Shown here: piece after piece, positions 8,190 to 17,351 of the stretch
How the letters are laid out: each line of letters begins with the position of its first letter
Position numbering within the stretch: the first letter of the stretch is position 1
Source: Cytophagia bacterium
GTDB lineage: Bacteria; Bacteroidota; Bacteroidia; Cytophagales; Spirosomataceae
Assembly (NCBI GenBank): GCA_004293645.1
Contig: REAB01000065.1
Location: forward strand, 1-64,000
DNA: 64,000 nt
Direction of reading: 5' to 3'
Translations under genes and position numbers: made by a program
Notes under the pieces: generated by a model
The model's database searches: none
Seen by the model: the letters and a program-made list of their open reading frames with translations, nothing else
What the model was told of the DNA's origin: nothing

Positions 8190-9470
8190 TCAATTTCTTA
8201 CCAACGACACGCCCACGGCGCAATGAAGGCATTTTTTGGGCGTACAAAACTCGTTATAGAGTTCAATAACAGCCTGCGAATCGAACGAAGTTTTGACGGT
8301 TAGCCCCAGGTTTTCCCATTTATCGGTAATGTGGTTCTGTTCGGCAGGCAAGTATTCGAGCAAACGCAGGGCTTTATCGAGAAACGCGCGGTTGTCTTTG
8401 GCCTGCGAATAAGCCACCAACAAAGGCACAACCGTGTTGATAATGATGTTTTCGACCGAACTTTTTCCCAAACCCGCTACTTTGGCTTCTGTTTTTTTAC
8501 CCAGCAAATAGTGCTGCTGCCAATAGCCCGATTGCTTTACTTGGAGCGTTTTGGCCAGTTCGTTGGCGTGTTCTACATTTATAAACAACGAAAACAGGCT
8601 GGACTGCTGCTGCACCAAAGCGGCCAATTGCGCCAACCGCACCGTCGGAAAATTGGCGGGCCGCAGCCGCAGCATTTGCCATTCGTGAGCGGGGAGTTGC
8701 TGCGCTTGGAGGCCGTATTTGGTGGCCAAAAAACTGTACTCACGGCACAATTGTTGGGTGTATTCGTCGTCAAAATCTGGGTTTTCGAGCCAGCCTGCCT
8801 GCCCCAGTAGCAAGGCTTCGGTTTGGAGTGGGCTATCGCGGTGCTTTTGTAACACTTTGAAAGGCAACCCTTTGGCCAATCGCAAAAAAGGTTCGCTGTT
8901 TATTTTAAAACCAAAATTATGAGCCAACAACTGATACGCCGTTTCTTCCCAATCGCCCTGGTTTTGTTGGTAAAGTTGCTGCACAAAAAGTGCCTTACGT
9001 TCCAAACGTTGCGTCGAAGCGCGGTCGAGCATGGTGAGTTTAGACATACTCGTTACGCTCGCAAACTGCGCCGCGCATGGTACCACGGCGGTACTTTCGA
9101 TGAGGGCGTAGTATTTTTTTAAGAACCCCGCCTGCACCCTATTTTTGAGCGTGAGCGTGGGTATCGGTGTGCCATCGGTACGCACTATGGGCGAGTCGTT
9201 TTCCCAAACTACGTGCAAAATTACGCTATCATAAGCGCGGTTGTGGGTGTGTTGGTGGCGTTGCCAGTCAGAGCTTCGGGTGTGAATTTCAACGTTGCCC
9301 GCCCATTCCAACCCGTCAATTAGCACGCGGGCATTGGTAAAATCGGGGCCAGCATCGGTGTTTTGTTGGCCTACGGCCGTTATTTGCAACGTTTCGTGTG
9401 CGTCGGTTTGCAGATTTTGCCGCTCAAAATGCTGCGTTTTCCACAAAAAACCGATTACATCTTCGTTCAT
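8190..9470 (-). CDS. DUF2851 family protein
   Basis: 426 residues. The N-terminus (EDVIGFLWKTQHFE) and the block with NTDAGPDFTNARVLIDGLEWAGNVEIH, then SDWQRHQHTHNRAYDSVILHVVWEND, match what I know as DUF2851, a Bacteroidetes-specific cytoplasmic family of about 420 residues. The paired acidic and His residues of that block look like a metal- or nucleic-acid-processing site, but no function is established. The C-terminus has CTPKKCLHCAVG with three Cys in CxxxxCxxC-like spacing. No signal peptide. Confidence 0.82.
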   Translation of the reverse strand: MNEDVIGFLWKTQHFERQNLQTDAHETLQITAVGQQNTDAGPDFTNARVLIDGLEWAGNVEIHTRSSDWQRHQHTHNRAYDSVILHVVWENDSPIVRTDGTPIPTLTLKNRVQAGFLKKYYALIESTAVVPCAAQFASVTSMSKLTMLDRASTQRLERKALFVQQLYQQNQGDWEETAYQLLAHNFGFKINSEPFLRLAKGLPFKVLQKHRDSPLQTEALLLGQAGWLENPDFDDEYTQQLCREYSFLATKYGLQAQQLPAHEWQMLRLRPANFPTVRLAQLAALVQQQSSLFSLFINVEHANELAKTLQVKQSGYWQQHYLLGKKTEAKVAGLGKSSVENIIINTVVPLLVAYSQAKDNRAFLDKALRLLEYLPAEQNHITDKWENLGLTVKTSFDSQAVIELYNEFCTPKKCLHCAVGVSLVRN

Positions 9471-9534
9471 AGAAACTTCGCTTAGGAATGGCTTTAAAAT
9501 AAGGTATCATTTTTGAACGTACTAAAAAACATGC

Positions 9535-9600
9535 TTTTGTCATGCCGAGAAACGAGGCATCTTTAACGACTTAGATACCTCGTTCCTCGGCATGACAAAA
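9535..9600. repeat. 28-bp stem palindromic element
   Basis: Arms at 9535-9562 and 9573-9600 are reverse complements except at two positions, with a 10-base loop. Both exceptions would be A-C type mismatches in a plus-strand transcript but G-U wobbles in a minus-strand transcript, so RNA read from the glycosyltransferase gene at 9689-10471 towards DUF2851 could fold fully. The arm begins TTTTGTCATGCCGAG. It could be a terminator for the GT gene or a mobile palindromic repeat. Confidence 0.8.
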
Positions 9601-9688
9601 TGTTATTTTATTTAATTCTCATCTCTTATTTAGAATGTCTAATTTACTAATAATTGCTAAATTAAATGATATTTTTGAAAAAACAATT

Positions 9689-10471
9689 TCAAGCAGCTTG
9701 TATTTGAAAAGCGTTTTCGGGGGTGGGAGTTGCAGTGTTGTGCCGAATGTAGGTTTTGAAAAAACTGCTGGCTTTCAAAAACAAAACTCCCAAAAAGCCT
9801 TCGTTGAATATTTTGGTGGACATTTTGGAAACGCCGAGCGTGCGGTCGGTAAAAATAATGGGTACTTCGGTGATTTGGTAGCCGTATTTCCAAGAGTTAA
9901 ACTTCATCTCAATCTGAAAAGCATAACCCACAAACCGAATTTGGTCTAAATTGATGCCTTCCAGCACTTCGCGCTTGTAGCACACAAAACCCGCCGTGGG
10001 GTCCATGATTTCCATGCGCGTAACAAAACGCACATAAACGCCCGCAAAATAAGACATCAAAACGCGCCCCATCGGCCAATTTACCACGTTAATACCCTTG
10101 ATATAACGCGAACCCACGGCCACATCGTAGCCGTCTTGGTCGCAGGCATTGTGTAGCCGCATGAGGTCGGTGGGGTTGTGCGAGAAGTCGGCGTCCATTT
10201 CAATTAAATAATGATACCCTTGGTGCAAAGCCCACTTAAAACCGTGGATGTAGGCGGTACCCAAACCCAGTTTTCCTTTGCGTTCCAAAATGTGCAAATG
10301 TCCCGCGTACTCGGTTTGCAATTCTTTTACTTTTTGGGCCGTGCCATCGGGCGAACCGTCGTCCACCACGAGTACGTCAAAAGGCTTGGCTAAGCCAAAA
10401 ACCGTACGGATAATGGACTCAATATTTTCAATTTCGTTGTAGGTTGGTACAATAACAATGCTCTTTTTCAT
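9689..10471 (-). CDS. Polyprenol-phosphate glycosyltransferase, GT2 (dolichol-P-mannose synthase-like)
   Basis: 260 residues. A GT-A fold family 2 enzyme: IVPTYNEIENI at the start, VVDDGSPDGTA (near 35-45) binding the nucleotide sugar, and IEMDADFSHNP (near 90-100) carrying the DxD-like metal site. Overall closest in pattern to the catalytic domain of DPM1, which moves mannose or another hexose from GDP/UDP-sugar to a polyprenyl phosphate carrier at the inner membrane. It lacks the C-terminal GtrA/membrane domain seen in some relatives. A second GT2 gene lies upstream in the same direction with a 119-base gap. Confidence 0.9.
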   Translation of the reverse strand: MKKSIVIVPTYNEIENIESIIRTVFGLAKPFDVLVVDDGSPDGTAQKVKELQTEYAGHLHILERKGKLGLGTAYIHGFKWALHQGYHYLIEMDADFSHNPTDLMRLHNACDQDGYDVAVGSRYIKGINVVNWPMGRVLMSYFAGVYVRFVTRMEIMDPTAGFVCYKREVLEGINLDQIRFVGYAFQIEMKFNSWKYGYQITEVPIIFTDRTLGVSKMSTKIFNEGFLGVLFLKASSFFKTYIRHNTATPTPENAFQIQAA

Positions 10472-10590
10472 GGCTTCGCTGGTTTTAGAATATGTGTTTT
10501 AATATCGTTTAATTAAGCTCACATTTGAAGTTCCTATCTATTGGGAGAGGAATTTGGGGTGAGGTTTTGGTAGATACAAATTCTTTTTTT

Positions 10591-11604
10591 TTAGGATGGG
10601 TACTCTACCGCCGCGCCTGTTTCGCGGTGGTTTTTGGGTTCGGTCAGTCGTTTGAAGCCTTCTTGGGCAAAACCTACGCCGTAACCAATCAACTGCACAA
10701 AAGCCGCAAAGACGCTCAGGAAACCTATTTTTACGCTTTTGGTTTGGCGGGTGGCATCGGTAAAAATAAGTAAACAAAAAAGCCCCAATAAGCCAACGGC
10801 CAAGCCCAACAACCACGGGTGAACAAAGCCTAAAAATGGAACACTGACGCAGCCTGCTGTGAATAAAAACGGAAATAAATGAACCGCTTTGAGTTCGTTT
10901 GGATAAAAACGCGCAATGTTGATACGCGCCCGACCAAAAAATTTGAGTTGTCGAAAAAAAGCCCCAAAATCAGTACGGCGTTTGTGGTAAATGAAGGCTT
11001 CGGGAATGAGTGCCGACCGAAAACCAAGTCGTAAGGCTGTGATACTGAAAATGATGTCTTCGCCCATGCGGCTAATTTGAAACCCACCCGTGCGCTCCCA
11101 AACCTGCCGCGAAAGCCCCATATTGAAACTACGCGGGTGGAAAACACCGCCCAAATTTGTTTTTTTACCCCTAATTCCCCCCGTCGTAAATACCGAAGTC
11201 ATGGAGTAACTGATGGCTTTTTGAATGGGTGTAAAACTGGGGTGGTCGGTGTCGGGGCCGCCGTACAAATCTACGTAATGGGTGCGGAGGCGGTGGGCTA
11301 CAATTTCTAAATAAGTAGGTTCGATGAGTGCGTCAGAATCAAAAATAATAAAATACTGGCCTTTGGCGTGCTTAAAACCTGCATTGCGCGCAAAACCTTG
11401 CCCCGTATTGGCCTGATAAAAATACGAAATATCTAACTGCGGCTTGAATTTTTCTACCACTTGGTCGGCTTGCACTACCGAGCCATCTTCTATAACCACT
11501 ACCTCAAAATACCGATAAGTTTGCCCCGCCAAACAAGTGAGCAGCTCGGTCAGTTCGTCGGGGCGATTGTAAACAGGAATAATAACTGAAAATTGAATGT
11601 TCAT
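10591..11604 (-). CDS. Family 2 glycosyltransferase, membrane-anchored
   Basis: 337 residues from the ATG at 11604, giving the normal MNIQFSVIIPVYNRPDEL start. Signatures are VVIEDGS (nucleotide binding), FIIFDSDALIEP (the DSD metal site, near residue 90), and GEDIIFSITALRLGF (the ED motif near the acceptor site). Two hydrophobic helices near the C-terminus (FLFTAGCVSVPFLGF and a following LGLAVGLLGLFCLLIF) anchor it in the inner membrane. It probably extends a surface glycan; the acceptor and sugar cannot be told. A run of eight T after 10580 follows the gene on the plus strand. Confidence 0.88.
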   Translation of the reverse strand: MNIQFSVIIPVYNRPDELTELLTCLAGQTYRYFEVVVIEDGSVVQADQVVEKFKPQLDISYFYQANTGQGFARNAGFKHAKGQYFIIFDSDALIEPTYLEIVAHRLRTHYVDLYGGPDTDHPSFTPIQKAISYSMTSVFTTGGIRGKKTNLGGVFHPRSFNMGLSRQVWERTGGFQISRMGEDIIFSITALRLGFRSALIPEAFIYHKRRTDFGAFFRQLKFFGRARINIARFYPNELKAVHLFPFLFTAGCVSVPFLGFVHPWLLGLAVGLLGLFCLLIFTDATRQTKSVKIGFLSVFAAFVQLIGYGVGFAQEGFKRLTEPKNHRETGAAVEYPS

Positions 11605-11639
11605 TTTTTTCGGTTTGACGCGGCAAGATACTATTTTTG

Positions 11640-11677
11640 TCAAATATCAAATAACAGATATCAAATATCACATCACC
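11640..11677. repeat. AT-rich short-period repeat (ATATCAAAT units)
   Basis: Three imperfect ATATCAAAT units occur in 38 bases between the divergent GT2 and radC genes. Similar simple-sequence blocks stand upstream of the PSP1, NifU and quinone oxidoreductase genes. No function is evident. Confidence 0.55.
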
Positions 11678-11697
11678 TCCATACCCCATAAATCCAT

Positions 11698-11715
11698 ACC
11701 GCACGGGCGGCCCCG
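11698..11715 (+). repeat. 18-base intergenic element, copy 2 of 3
   Basis: ACCGCACGGGCGGCCCCG on the plus strand, 37 bases before the radC start and pointing towards it. It differs from copy 1 (2191-2208) at two positions and copy 3 (49510-49527) at one. Confidence 0.45.
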
Positions 11716-11752
11716 ACCTTAAAACCGTACACCTTACTCCCTAAAAACTCCT

Positions 11753-12457
11753 ATGGCCGAAGTTGATTACATTGTTTCGCGCAAGATTTTGAGTTGGGCC
11801 GAAGACGACCGCCCGCGCGAAAAAATGCTGCTCAAAGGCAACGCCGCACTTTCTGATGCCGAACTGATTGCCATTTTGATTGGCTCTGGTACGGTAGATT
11901 TGTCGGCGGTAGATGTGGGCAAGCTCATTTTACAAAAAGCCAACAACAACCTCAACGAATTGGCCAAACTGTCGCTCAAAGATTTGATGAAAGTAAAGGG
12001 AATTGGCGAAGCCAAAGCCATTACCATTGCCGCTGCCCTCGAACTGGGCCGCCGCCGCAAAGATGCCGAAACCCTAAGAAGGCCAAAAATAACCTCTTCG
12101 CGCGATGCCTACGACCAAATAAAACCCTACTTGCTTGACTTGCCGCACGAAGAGTTCTGGATTTTATTGCTGAGCCGCTCCAACGAAGTGATTCGGCCCG
12201 TGCAGATTAGTCAGGGCGGGGTTTCGGGCACTATTGCCGACCCCAAATTGATTTTTAAGCACGCCATCGAACACTTGGCCAGCGCTATTATTTTGACCCA
12301 TAACCACCCCTCAGGCAACCTCACTCCCAGCCAAGCCGACAAAGACCTCACCAAACGGCTGAAAGAAGCAGGAAAATTGTTGGACACGCCCGTGCTTGAC
12401 CACTTGATTTTTACTGACTCAGCCTATTTTAGCTTTGCCGACGAAGGCTTACTTTGA
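11753..12457 (+). CDS. radC: RadC family JAB/MPN-domain protein
   Basis: 234 residues. N-terminal helix-hairpin-helix region (LSLKDLMKVKGIGEAKAI, residues ~75-92) followed by the RadC JAB1/MPN-like metalloprotease-fold domain with Glu (LPHEEFWILLL), THNHPSGNLTPSQAD (the HxH...D zinc signature) and the C-terminal LLDTPVLDHLIF. Named for an old DNA-repair allele, but its cellular role is not established. The last 34 bases overlap the convergent thioredoxin gene. Confidence 0.93.
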   Translation: MAEVDYIVSRKILSWAEDDRPREKMLLKGNAALSDAELIAILIGSGTVDLSAVDVGKLILQKANNNLNELAKLSLKDLMKVKGIGEAKAITIAAALELGRRRKDAETLRRPKITSSRDAYDQIKPYLLDLPHEEFWILLLSRSNEVIRPVQISQGGVSGTIADPKLIFKHAIEHLASAIILTHNHPSGNLTPSQADKDLTKRLKEAGKLLDTPVLDHLIFTDSAYFSFADEGLL

Positions 12458-13881
12458 GACATGGCGCGGGTACGCGCCTCATGAAAATCCAGAAAACCAT
12501 CTAACTGATCGGCGGGCATTCGCCGAGCCAAAATGGTTTTATTTTTGTCTAATACATAAATAGCGGGCGTAGTAATGACATCAAAATTGCGGCGAAAATC
12601 AATTGTAAAGCTCAAATCATAGCCGTGAATCCAATCGGCTATGCCAAATTCCCGAATGTATTTTTTCCATTGGTCGGGCGAGCGGGTTACCGATGCTGCA
12701 AAAATTTGGACGTTTCGACTGGTTTTATTTTTCTCATAAAATGCCTTCAAAACAGGGGTAGATTCGCGGCAATGCCCGCAGTCGGGGTCATAAAAAACGA
12801 CAATGGTATAGCTTGCTTTGATGTCTGCCAGCGACCGTAGCACGCCAGCGGTGTCGGTGAGTGCCAGCGCAGGCATGGTTTTGCCAGCCAGCAGCGGCTT
12901 CAACGTTGTTACTCTTTCTCGGATATTTTTGATGGTGCTCGAATCGGTAACGGGCATCACGCCCGTGAGGTAGTATTTTTCGGCCAAATGCACAAAAGTA
13001 GCTTCTATGCCCACTATTTCGGGGTTTTCGTATTTGCTGGTTAAATACCAAATGCAGTAGGCTTTCATTTCGCGGTTGTTGGCGGCCAGGGTTTTGCCAA
13101 TGGTAAAGTCGGCGGCGGCCATGAGGGAGTCAGCTACTGGGTAGGTCAAATTTTCCATGTAGCGGTCGAGTTTTCGTTGCAAAAATGGCGTGCGCACGAG
13201 TGCTTCTTCGCTAAAATCGAAATTGTCCCAAAAATGTGCCCTGTAATATCGAAACAACCAAGCTGAATCAGGGCGACCGTCGGGGCGTTTGGGGGGCGTG
13301 GGGAGTTCTATTTCATGGCTGGCTTTGAGCAATTTGGCCGTTAAAGACCCCGCATTTTCTTTTACAAAAGATTGGTAATAAGTGTTCATTTCATTACGAA
13401 TACCCCCTATTTTATTTTGCAAAATTTGTTGCCCCACGTTGTCATTACGCACTTTTGCTTGCATTTGGAGTAGTTTAATTTCGTCGGCTTGGCGTTTTAT
13501 TTGTTTTTGGTACAAGTAAAAAAGCTCATTTTCACGCGAGCCAGTTATTTTCATGTTGCCAATCAAGTCGGTGGTATCGGTTTCAAACGAAAACTGCTGG
13601 CTTTTGTCAATTACCAACTCGACCATTTTTTGTTTTTTAGGATTCAACACTAAATACAGGCCGTTGGGAAGAACATTTTTTCCTTCAAAGAGCAGCTTGC
13701 CGTCGGCGGCAGCTTGGGCAGTATCTTTGACAATAAACTGACTATGACCAAAATAATGGGCAAGAAAATAACCACCTGGTGCGGTTTTATCAATGCGGCC
13801 TTTGATGGAGTAAGTTGTATTTTGCGCTGCCGCTTGCCCCACAATAAAGAGCAGCAGCACGGCTTGTATTATTTTTCGCAT
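12424..13881 (-). CDS. Secreted TlpA-like thioredoxin with DUF4369/DUF5106-type N-terminus (paralogue B)
   Basis: 485 residues. A signal peptide (KIIQAVLLLFIVGQAAAQ) is followed by an N-terminal beta domain (YSIKGRIDKTAPGGYF, DUF4369-like), a helical middle region with a KRQADEIKLLQMQAKV coiled stretch, and a C-terminal thioredoxin fold with CGHC near residue 370 (DPDCGHCRES). It should act in the periplasm as a disulfide reductase or isomerase. It lies four bases after a paralogue of the same layout (13886-15307), so the pair is a tandem duplication and probably one operon. Its 3' end overlaps radC by 34 bases. Confidence 0.88.
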   Translation of the reverse strand: MRKIIQAVLLLFIVGQAAAQNTTYSIKGRIDKTAPGGYFLAHYFGHSQFIVKDTAQAAADGKLLFEGKNVLPNGLYLVLNPKKQKMVELVIDKSQQFSFETDTTDLIGNMKITGSRENELFYLYQKQIKRQADEIKLLQMQAKVRNDNVGQQILQNKIGGIRNEMNTYYQSFVKENAGSLTAKLLKASHEIELPTPPKRPDGRPDSAWLFRYYRAHFWDNFDFSEEALVRTPFLQRKLDRYMENLTYPVADSLMAAADFTIGKTLAANNREMKAYCIWYLTSKYENPEIVGIEATFVHLAEKYYLTGVMPVTDSSTIKNIRERVTTLKPLLAGKTMPALALTDTAGVLRSLADIKASYTIVVFYDPDCGHCRESTPVLKAFYEKNKTSRNVQIFAASVTRSPDQWKKYIREFGIADWIHGYDLSFTIDFRRNFDVITTPAIYVLDKNKTILARRMPADQLDGFLDFHEARTRAMSQSKPSSAKLK

Positions 13882-13885
13882 GGTT

Positions 13886-15307
13886 TTATTTGGTAGTTTT
13901 GGCAGCTTTGGCTTGGAAAGCGGTGCGTTGTTGATAGAGTTTCAAAAATGGTTCTAAGTCTTCGGTGCCAATGCGGCGGGCAATAATTTTCTTGTTTTTG
14001 TCCAACACATACACGGTAGGCGTTGAAAAAACGTCGTAATCTTTGTTATAATTGACTTGGCGGTTAGCCACGAGGCCGTAGCCGTTATTGAGGTTTTCCC
14101 ACTTCATTTCTTTGATAAATTTCTTCCAATCTTCTTGCGTTCCTTCCGTAGCAATGGTCATAATTTCTACGCCCTGGGCACGGTATTTGTCATAAAATGC
14201 TTTGAGTTTGGGGGCCGACTCGCGGCAGTGTCCGCAAGTGGGCGAGTAAATAAAGACCACGTTGTAGCTGCCCCTCATGCCGTGAATAAACGTCATGTTG
14301 TCTTTTTCGCCCTGCACGCCCAAATCGGGAATGGTACGCCCTACCAATAGCGGTTTGAGTATATTGACGCGGTCTTTGATTTGGCGCAGACTCGATGTGT
14401 CGCTCAAAGGCATGATGCCCGTATAATAGTATTTTTCGGCTACGTACACAAAAACGCCCTCTGTTCCCACTATTTTGGGGTTTTGGTACTCGCTAAACGG
14501 GTAATTGATGGTGTAGCCAATGAGTTCTTTTTGTTTGCCCGCTATGGCCTTGCCCACCACATAATCTACCTCTTTGTTGAGGGAGTCTTCTACTTGCACG
14601 GTCAGTTCTTTGAAGTAGCGTTCCAGTTTTTGTTGTAAAAATGGGGTGCGGAGTAGCCGCTCGTCGGCAAAGTCAAAATTGTCCCAGAAGTGCGCTTTGT
14701 AGTAATTAAACTGCCACACCGAGTCTATTTTGCCGTTGGGCAATTTGGGCGCGGGCGGCAGTTCGGGCTCAGCCGAAGTTTTGAAAAGTTTAACGGCAAA
14801 ACTGTTGGCGTTGTCTATCATAAATTGGTCATAAAATGCTTTGCGTTGGTCTTGCAAGTCTTTTATTTTTTTGTCCAAATCTTTGGGTTTTGCTGCACGA
14901 AGGGCTTGAGCTTGTTCTTCTTTGTTTTTCATGAATCGCTGAAAATCGTAGAAAAGCTCGGTGTCGCGGCCATTTTTTACTTTGATGCTGCCAATAACAT
15001 CGGCGGTGTCCACCACAAAGCTAAATTGTTGCTCATTGGCAATAACGAGCCGAACGAGGGTTTTGAGGTCGGGCAGCACCACTTCGTAAAGGCCGCCTGG
15101 CAAGGGTGTTTTACCCTCAAAAACGATATTTCCGTTGGCATCGACTTGGGCAGTATCTTTGGAATATAAGCTGGTAGATAGGTAGTTAGCCAAAATACAG
15201 TTACCACTTTTGAGTCCTTTTATTTGTCCTTCAATTCGATAAGCGGTTTGCGCGAAGCTGTTTTGGCACAGAAAAAATGCAAGCAGAAAAGCAATATTTT
15301 TAATCAT
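13886..15307 (-). CDS. Secreted TlpA-like thioredoxin with DUF4369/DUF5106-type N-terminus (paralogue A)
   Basis: 473 residues, same domain order as its neighbour: signal peptide ending NSFAQ, a YRIEGQIKGLKSGNC beta domain, a central helical region with an NYYKAHFWDNFDF block shared almost word for word with the paralogue, then thioredoxin with SPTCGHCRES and a cis-Pro loop (FSTPTVYVLDKNKKI). Probably a periplasmic thiol-disulfide oxidoreductase. Both copies keep the CGHC site, so neither looks decayed. Confidence 0.88.
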   Translation of the reverse strand: MIKNIAFLLAFFLCQNSFAQTAYRIEGQIKGLKSGNCILANYLSTSLYSKDTAQVDANGNIVFEGKTPLPGGLYEVVLPDLKTLVRLVIANEQQFSFVVDTADVIGSIKVKNGRDTELFYDFQRFMKNKEEQAQALRAAKPKDLDKKIKDLQDQRKAFYDQFMIDNANSFAVKLFKTSAEPELPPAPKLPNGKIDSVWQFNYYKAHFWDNFDFADERLLRTPFLQQKLERYFKELTVQVEDSLNKEVDYVVGKAIAGKQKELIGYTINYPFSEYQNPKIVGTEGVFVYVAEKYYYTGIMPLSDTSSLRQIKDRVNILKPLLVGRTIPDLGVQGEKDNMTFIHGMRGSYNVVFIYSPTCGHCRESAPKLKAFYDKYRAQGVEIMTIATEGTQEDWKKFIKEMKWENLNNGYGLVANRQVNYNKDYDVFSTPTVYVLDKNKKIIARRIGTEDLEPFLKLYQQRTAFQAKAAKTTK

Positions 15308-15374
15308 GTTTGTTTGATGCGGTTTGATGGTACATTTGCGGTTTCAAAATTAACGAATAACCGCGTTTTTTCTT

Positions 15375-16151
15375 ATGTTCTACGTACTTTCCAAAACCAT
15401 TGATGTGCTGTTGATGCCGCTGACGCTGGCGTTTCTTGTTTTTTTGTTCGCACTTTTTACCAAATACCCACATCGCAAAAGGCGTGCCATAATTGGTGGC
15501 TTGGTTTGGTTGTATATTATCAGTTGCCCATTGCTGGTAGATGTTGTTTTGGGTTGGTGGGAACCCGCCCGCGTCGCTCCCGCACAAGTTGATAAAAAAT
15601 ACAAAGTAACCGTGATTTTGACGGGCGGCATGAGCAAAGCCGAAATGGAGCAACCTCCCCACCACATGTGGGCGGGGTTTAGTTTTGACCGTGTGGCGCA
15701 GGCGTTGCAGCTCTACAAGGCAGGCAAAATGGAGTATATCTTGATTAGCGGCGGGCAAGGTCGGCTTTCGGGGGCTGAAAAAAACGGCAACGAAGGCCGC
15801 GCCGTGCGACACTATTTGATAGCGTCGGGGGTGCCTGCCAATAAAATTTTGTTAGAACCAAACGCGCGCAATACCCACGAAAACGCCGTATTCTCGGCAC
15901 AAATACTGCGCAGCACCTTCAAAACCAACGAGTGCCTGCTCATTACATCGGCGTTTCACTTGCCGAGAGCGGTGGCCTGTTTCAAAAAAGAAGGCATCAA
16001 AACCACTTCTTGCCCTGCGCATTTTATGAAACAAACCACCCCATTTTGGTTCGATAAACTATTTCCAAGTGAAGAAAAAATGGCGCATTTTTATTTGGTA
16101 TGGCACGAATGGCTGGGCATAGCCATGTACAAAATAGTGGGTTACATCTAA
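15375..16151 (+). CDS. YdcF/ElyC-like DUF218 membrane protein
   Basis: 258 residues. Two N-terminal membrane helices (VLLMPLTLAFLVFLFALF and GGLVWLYIISCPLLV) anchor a DUF218 domain: VTVILTGGMS, YILISGGQGRLSG, the NTHENAVFSAQIL segment after LLEPNARNT, and LLITSAFHLPRAVACFKKEG. The E. coli relatives ElyC/YdcF act in envelope biogenesis (peptidoglycan and lipid-carrier metabolism); the reaction is unknown. It converges on pfkA with a four-base overlap. Confidence 0.88.
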   Translation: MFYVLSKTIDVLLMPLTLAFLVFLFALFTKYPHRKRRAIIGGLVWLYIISCPLLVDVVLGWWEPARVAPAQVDKKYKVTVILTGGMSKAEMEQPPHHMWAGFSFDRVAQALQLYKAGKMEYILISGGQGRLSGAEKNGNEGRAVRHYLIASGVPANKILLEPNARNTHENAVFSAQILRSTFKTNECLLITSAFHLPRAVACFKKEGIKTTSCPAHFMKQTTPFWFDKLFPSEEKMAHFYLVWHEWLGIAMYKIVGYI

Positions 16152-17125
16152 ACGCTCAAAATCTTAACCATTCGCAACAAGTCTTCGTTGATGGGCTTTG
16201 GCAACCTGATGGTGTCTTTAAATGGCGTATAAACAATCTCGTTGTTGATAATGCCCGCCATTACGCCTTTTTGCCCACCCATCAAACCTTCTACGGCGGC
16301 CAAGCCCAAACGACTGGCCAAAATGCGGTCGTAGGCGGTAGGAATACCCCCGCGCTGAATGTGGCCGAGCGTTGTAACCCGAATATCAATGTCAATACCG
16401 ATGCGATTTTTTATTTTTTCGGCTACTTCGGCGGCATTGCCTTCTTCGTCGCCTTCGGCCACAATCACAATCGACGACGATTTGGAGCGGCTCCAGCCCT
16501 GTTTGAGTACTTCGGTTACTTCGGCAATGGGCGTGAGTACTTCGGGCACCATCACGAGTTCAGCTCCACCCGCAATACCCGACTGAATGGCAATATAGCC
16601 CGAGTCGCGGCCCATTACTTCGATAAAAAACACGCGGTCGTGCGAGTCGGCGGTGTCCCGAATTTTATCAATGGCATCGAGTGCTGTATTGACGGCGGTG
16701 TCAAACCCAATGGTGTGGTCGGTGCCGTAGAGGTCGTTGTCAATGGTGCCAGGTGCGCCCACGGCAGGTATGCCAAACTCATCATAAAAAATAGATGCCC
16801 CCGTAAATGTGCCGTTGCCACCAATGGCCACTAAACCCTGAATACCATTGTTTTGGAGTTGTTCAAAGGCTTTTTGGCGGCCATCTTTGGTCATAAACTC
16901 TTTGCTCCGCGCCGACTTGAGAATGGTGCCCCCGCGCTGAATAATATTGCTGACCGAATGAGATTTCATTTCAAAGATATCGCCCGAAATCATGCCATTG
17001 TAGCCACGCCTAATGCCATAGACTTCAATGCCATAATAAACTGCCGACCGCACCACTGCTCTGATGCAGGCGTTCATGCCAGGCGCGTCGCCGCCCGAGG
17101 TAAAAACTGCAATTTTGTTCATCAT
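16148..17125 (-). CDS. pfkA: ATP-dependent 6-phosphofructokinase
   Basis: 325 residues, normal for bacterial PfkA (about 320). It phosphorylates fructose 6-phosphate to the 1,6-bisphosphate in glycolysis. Motifs are TSGGDAPGMNACIR (residues 9-22), the PGTIDND catalytic loop with general-base Asp at 129, MGRDSGYIA, and VTTLGHIQRGG. One feature is odd: the nucleotide/Mg loop, normally GGDGS/T, reads IGGNGTF here, with Asn104 (codon AAC) where Asp is expected. Gly105 is kept, which argues for ATP rather than pyrophosphate as donor. A weak alternative start one codon later (MNKIAVF) is possible. Confidence 0.95.
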   Translation of the reverse strand: MMNKIAVFTSGGDAPGMNACIRAVVRSAVYYGIEVYGIRRGYNGMISGDIFEMKSHSVSNIIQRGGTILKSARSKEFMTKDGRQKAFEQLQNNGIQGLVAIGGNGTFTGASIFYDEFGIPAVGAPGTIDNDLYGTDHTIGFDTAVNTALDAIDKIRDTADSHDRVFFIEVMGRDSGYIAIQSGIAGGAELVMVPEVLTPIAEVTEVLKQGWSRSKSSSIVIVAEGDEEGNAAEVAEKIKNRIGIDIDIRVTTLGHIQRGGIPTAYDRILASRLGLAAVEGLMGGQKGVMAGIINNEIVYTPFKDTIRLPKPINEDLLRMVKILSV

Positions 17126-17351
17126 AAGTTTAAGGTGTTTCTATGGCTTGTGCTTTTTCAATAAAAGCAATTGTGGGTTATTATTTAAGTGCTGTTGCGC
17201 AAATTTATTCGCAATATCGTAGAAATAAGCACAGAATTGCAGTTTTCTTTAAAAATTAACGTTGCTCTTTGCCAACTTTCTTTTCACGTTGGCGGTGGTT
17301 TTTGGTTATATTTGGCCCGAAAAAAGTTTTTTATCCTTTTATTTTAACCCA

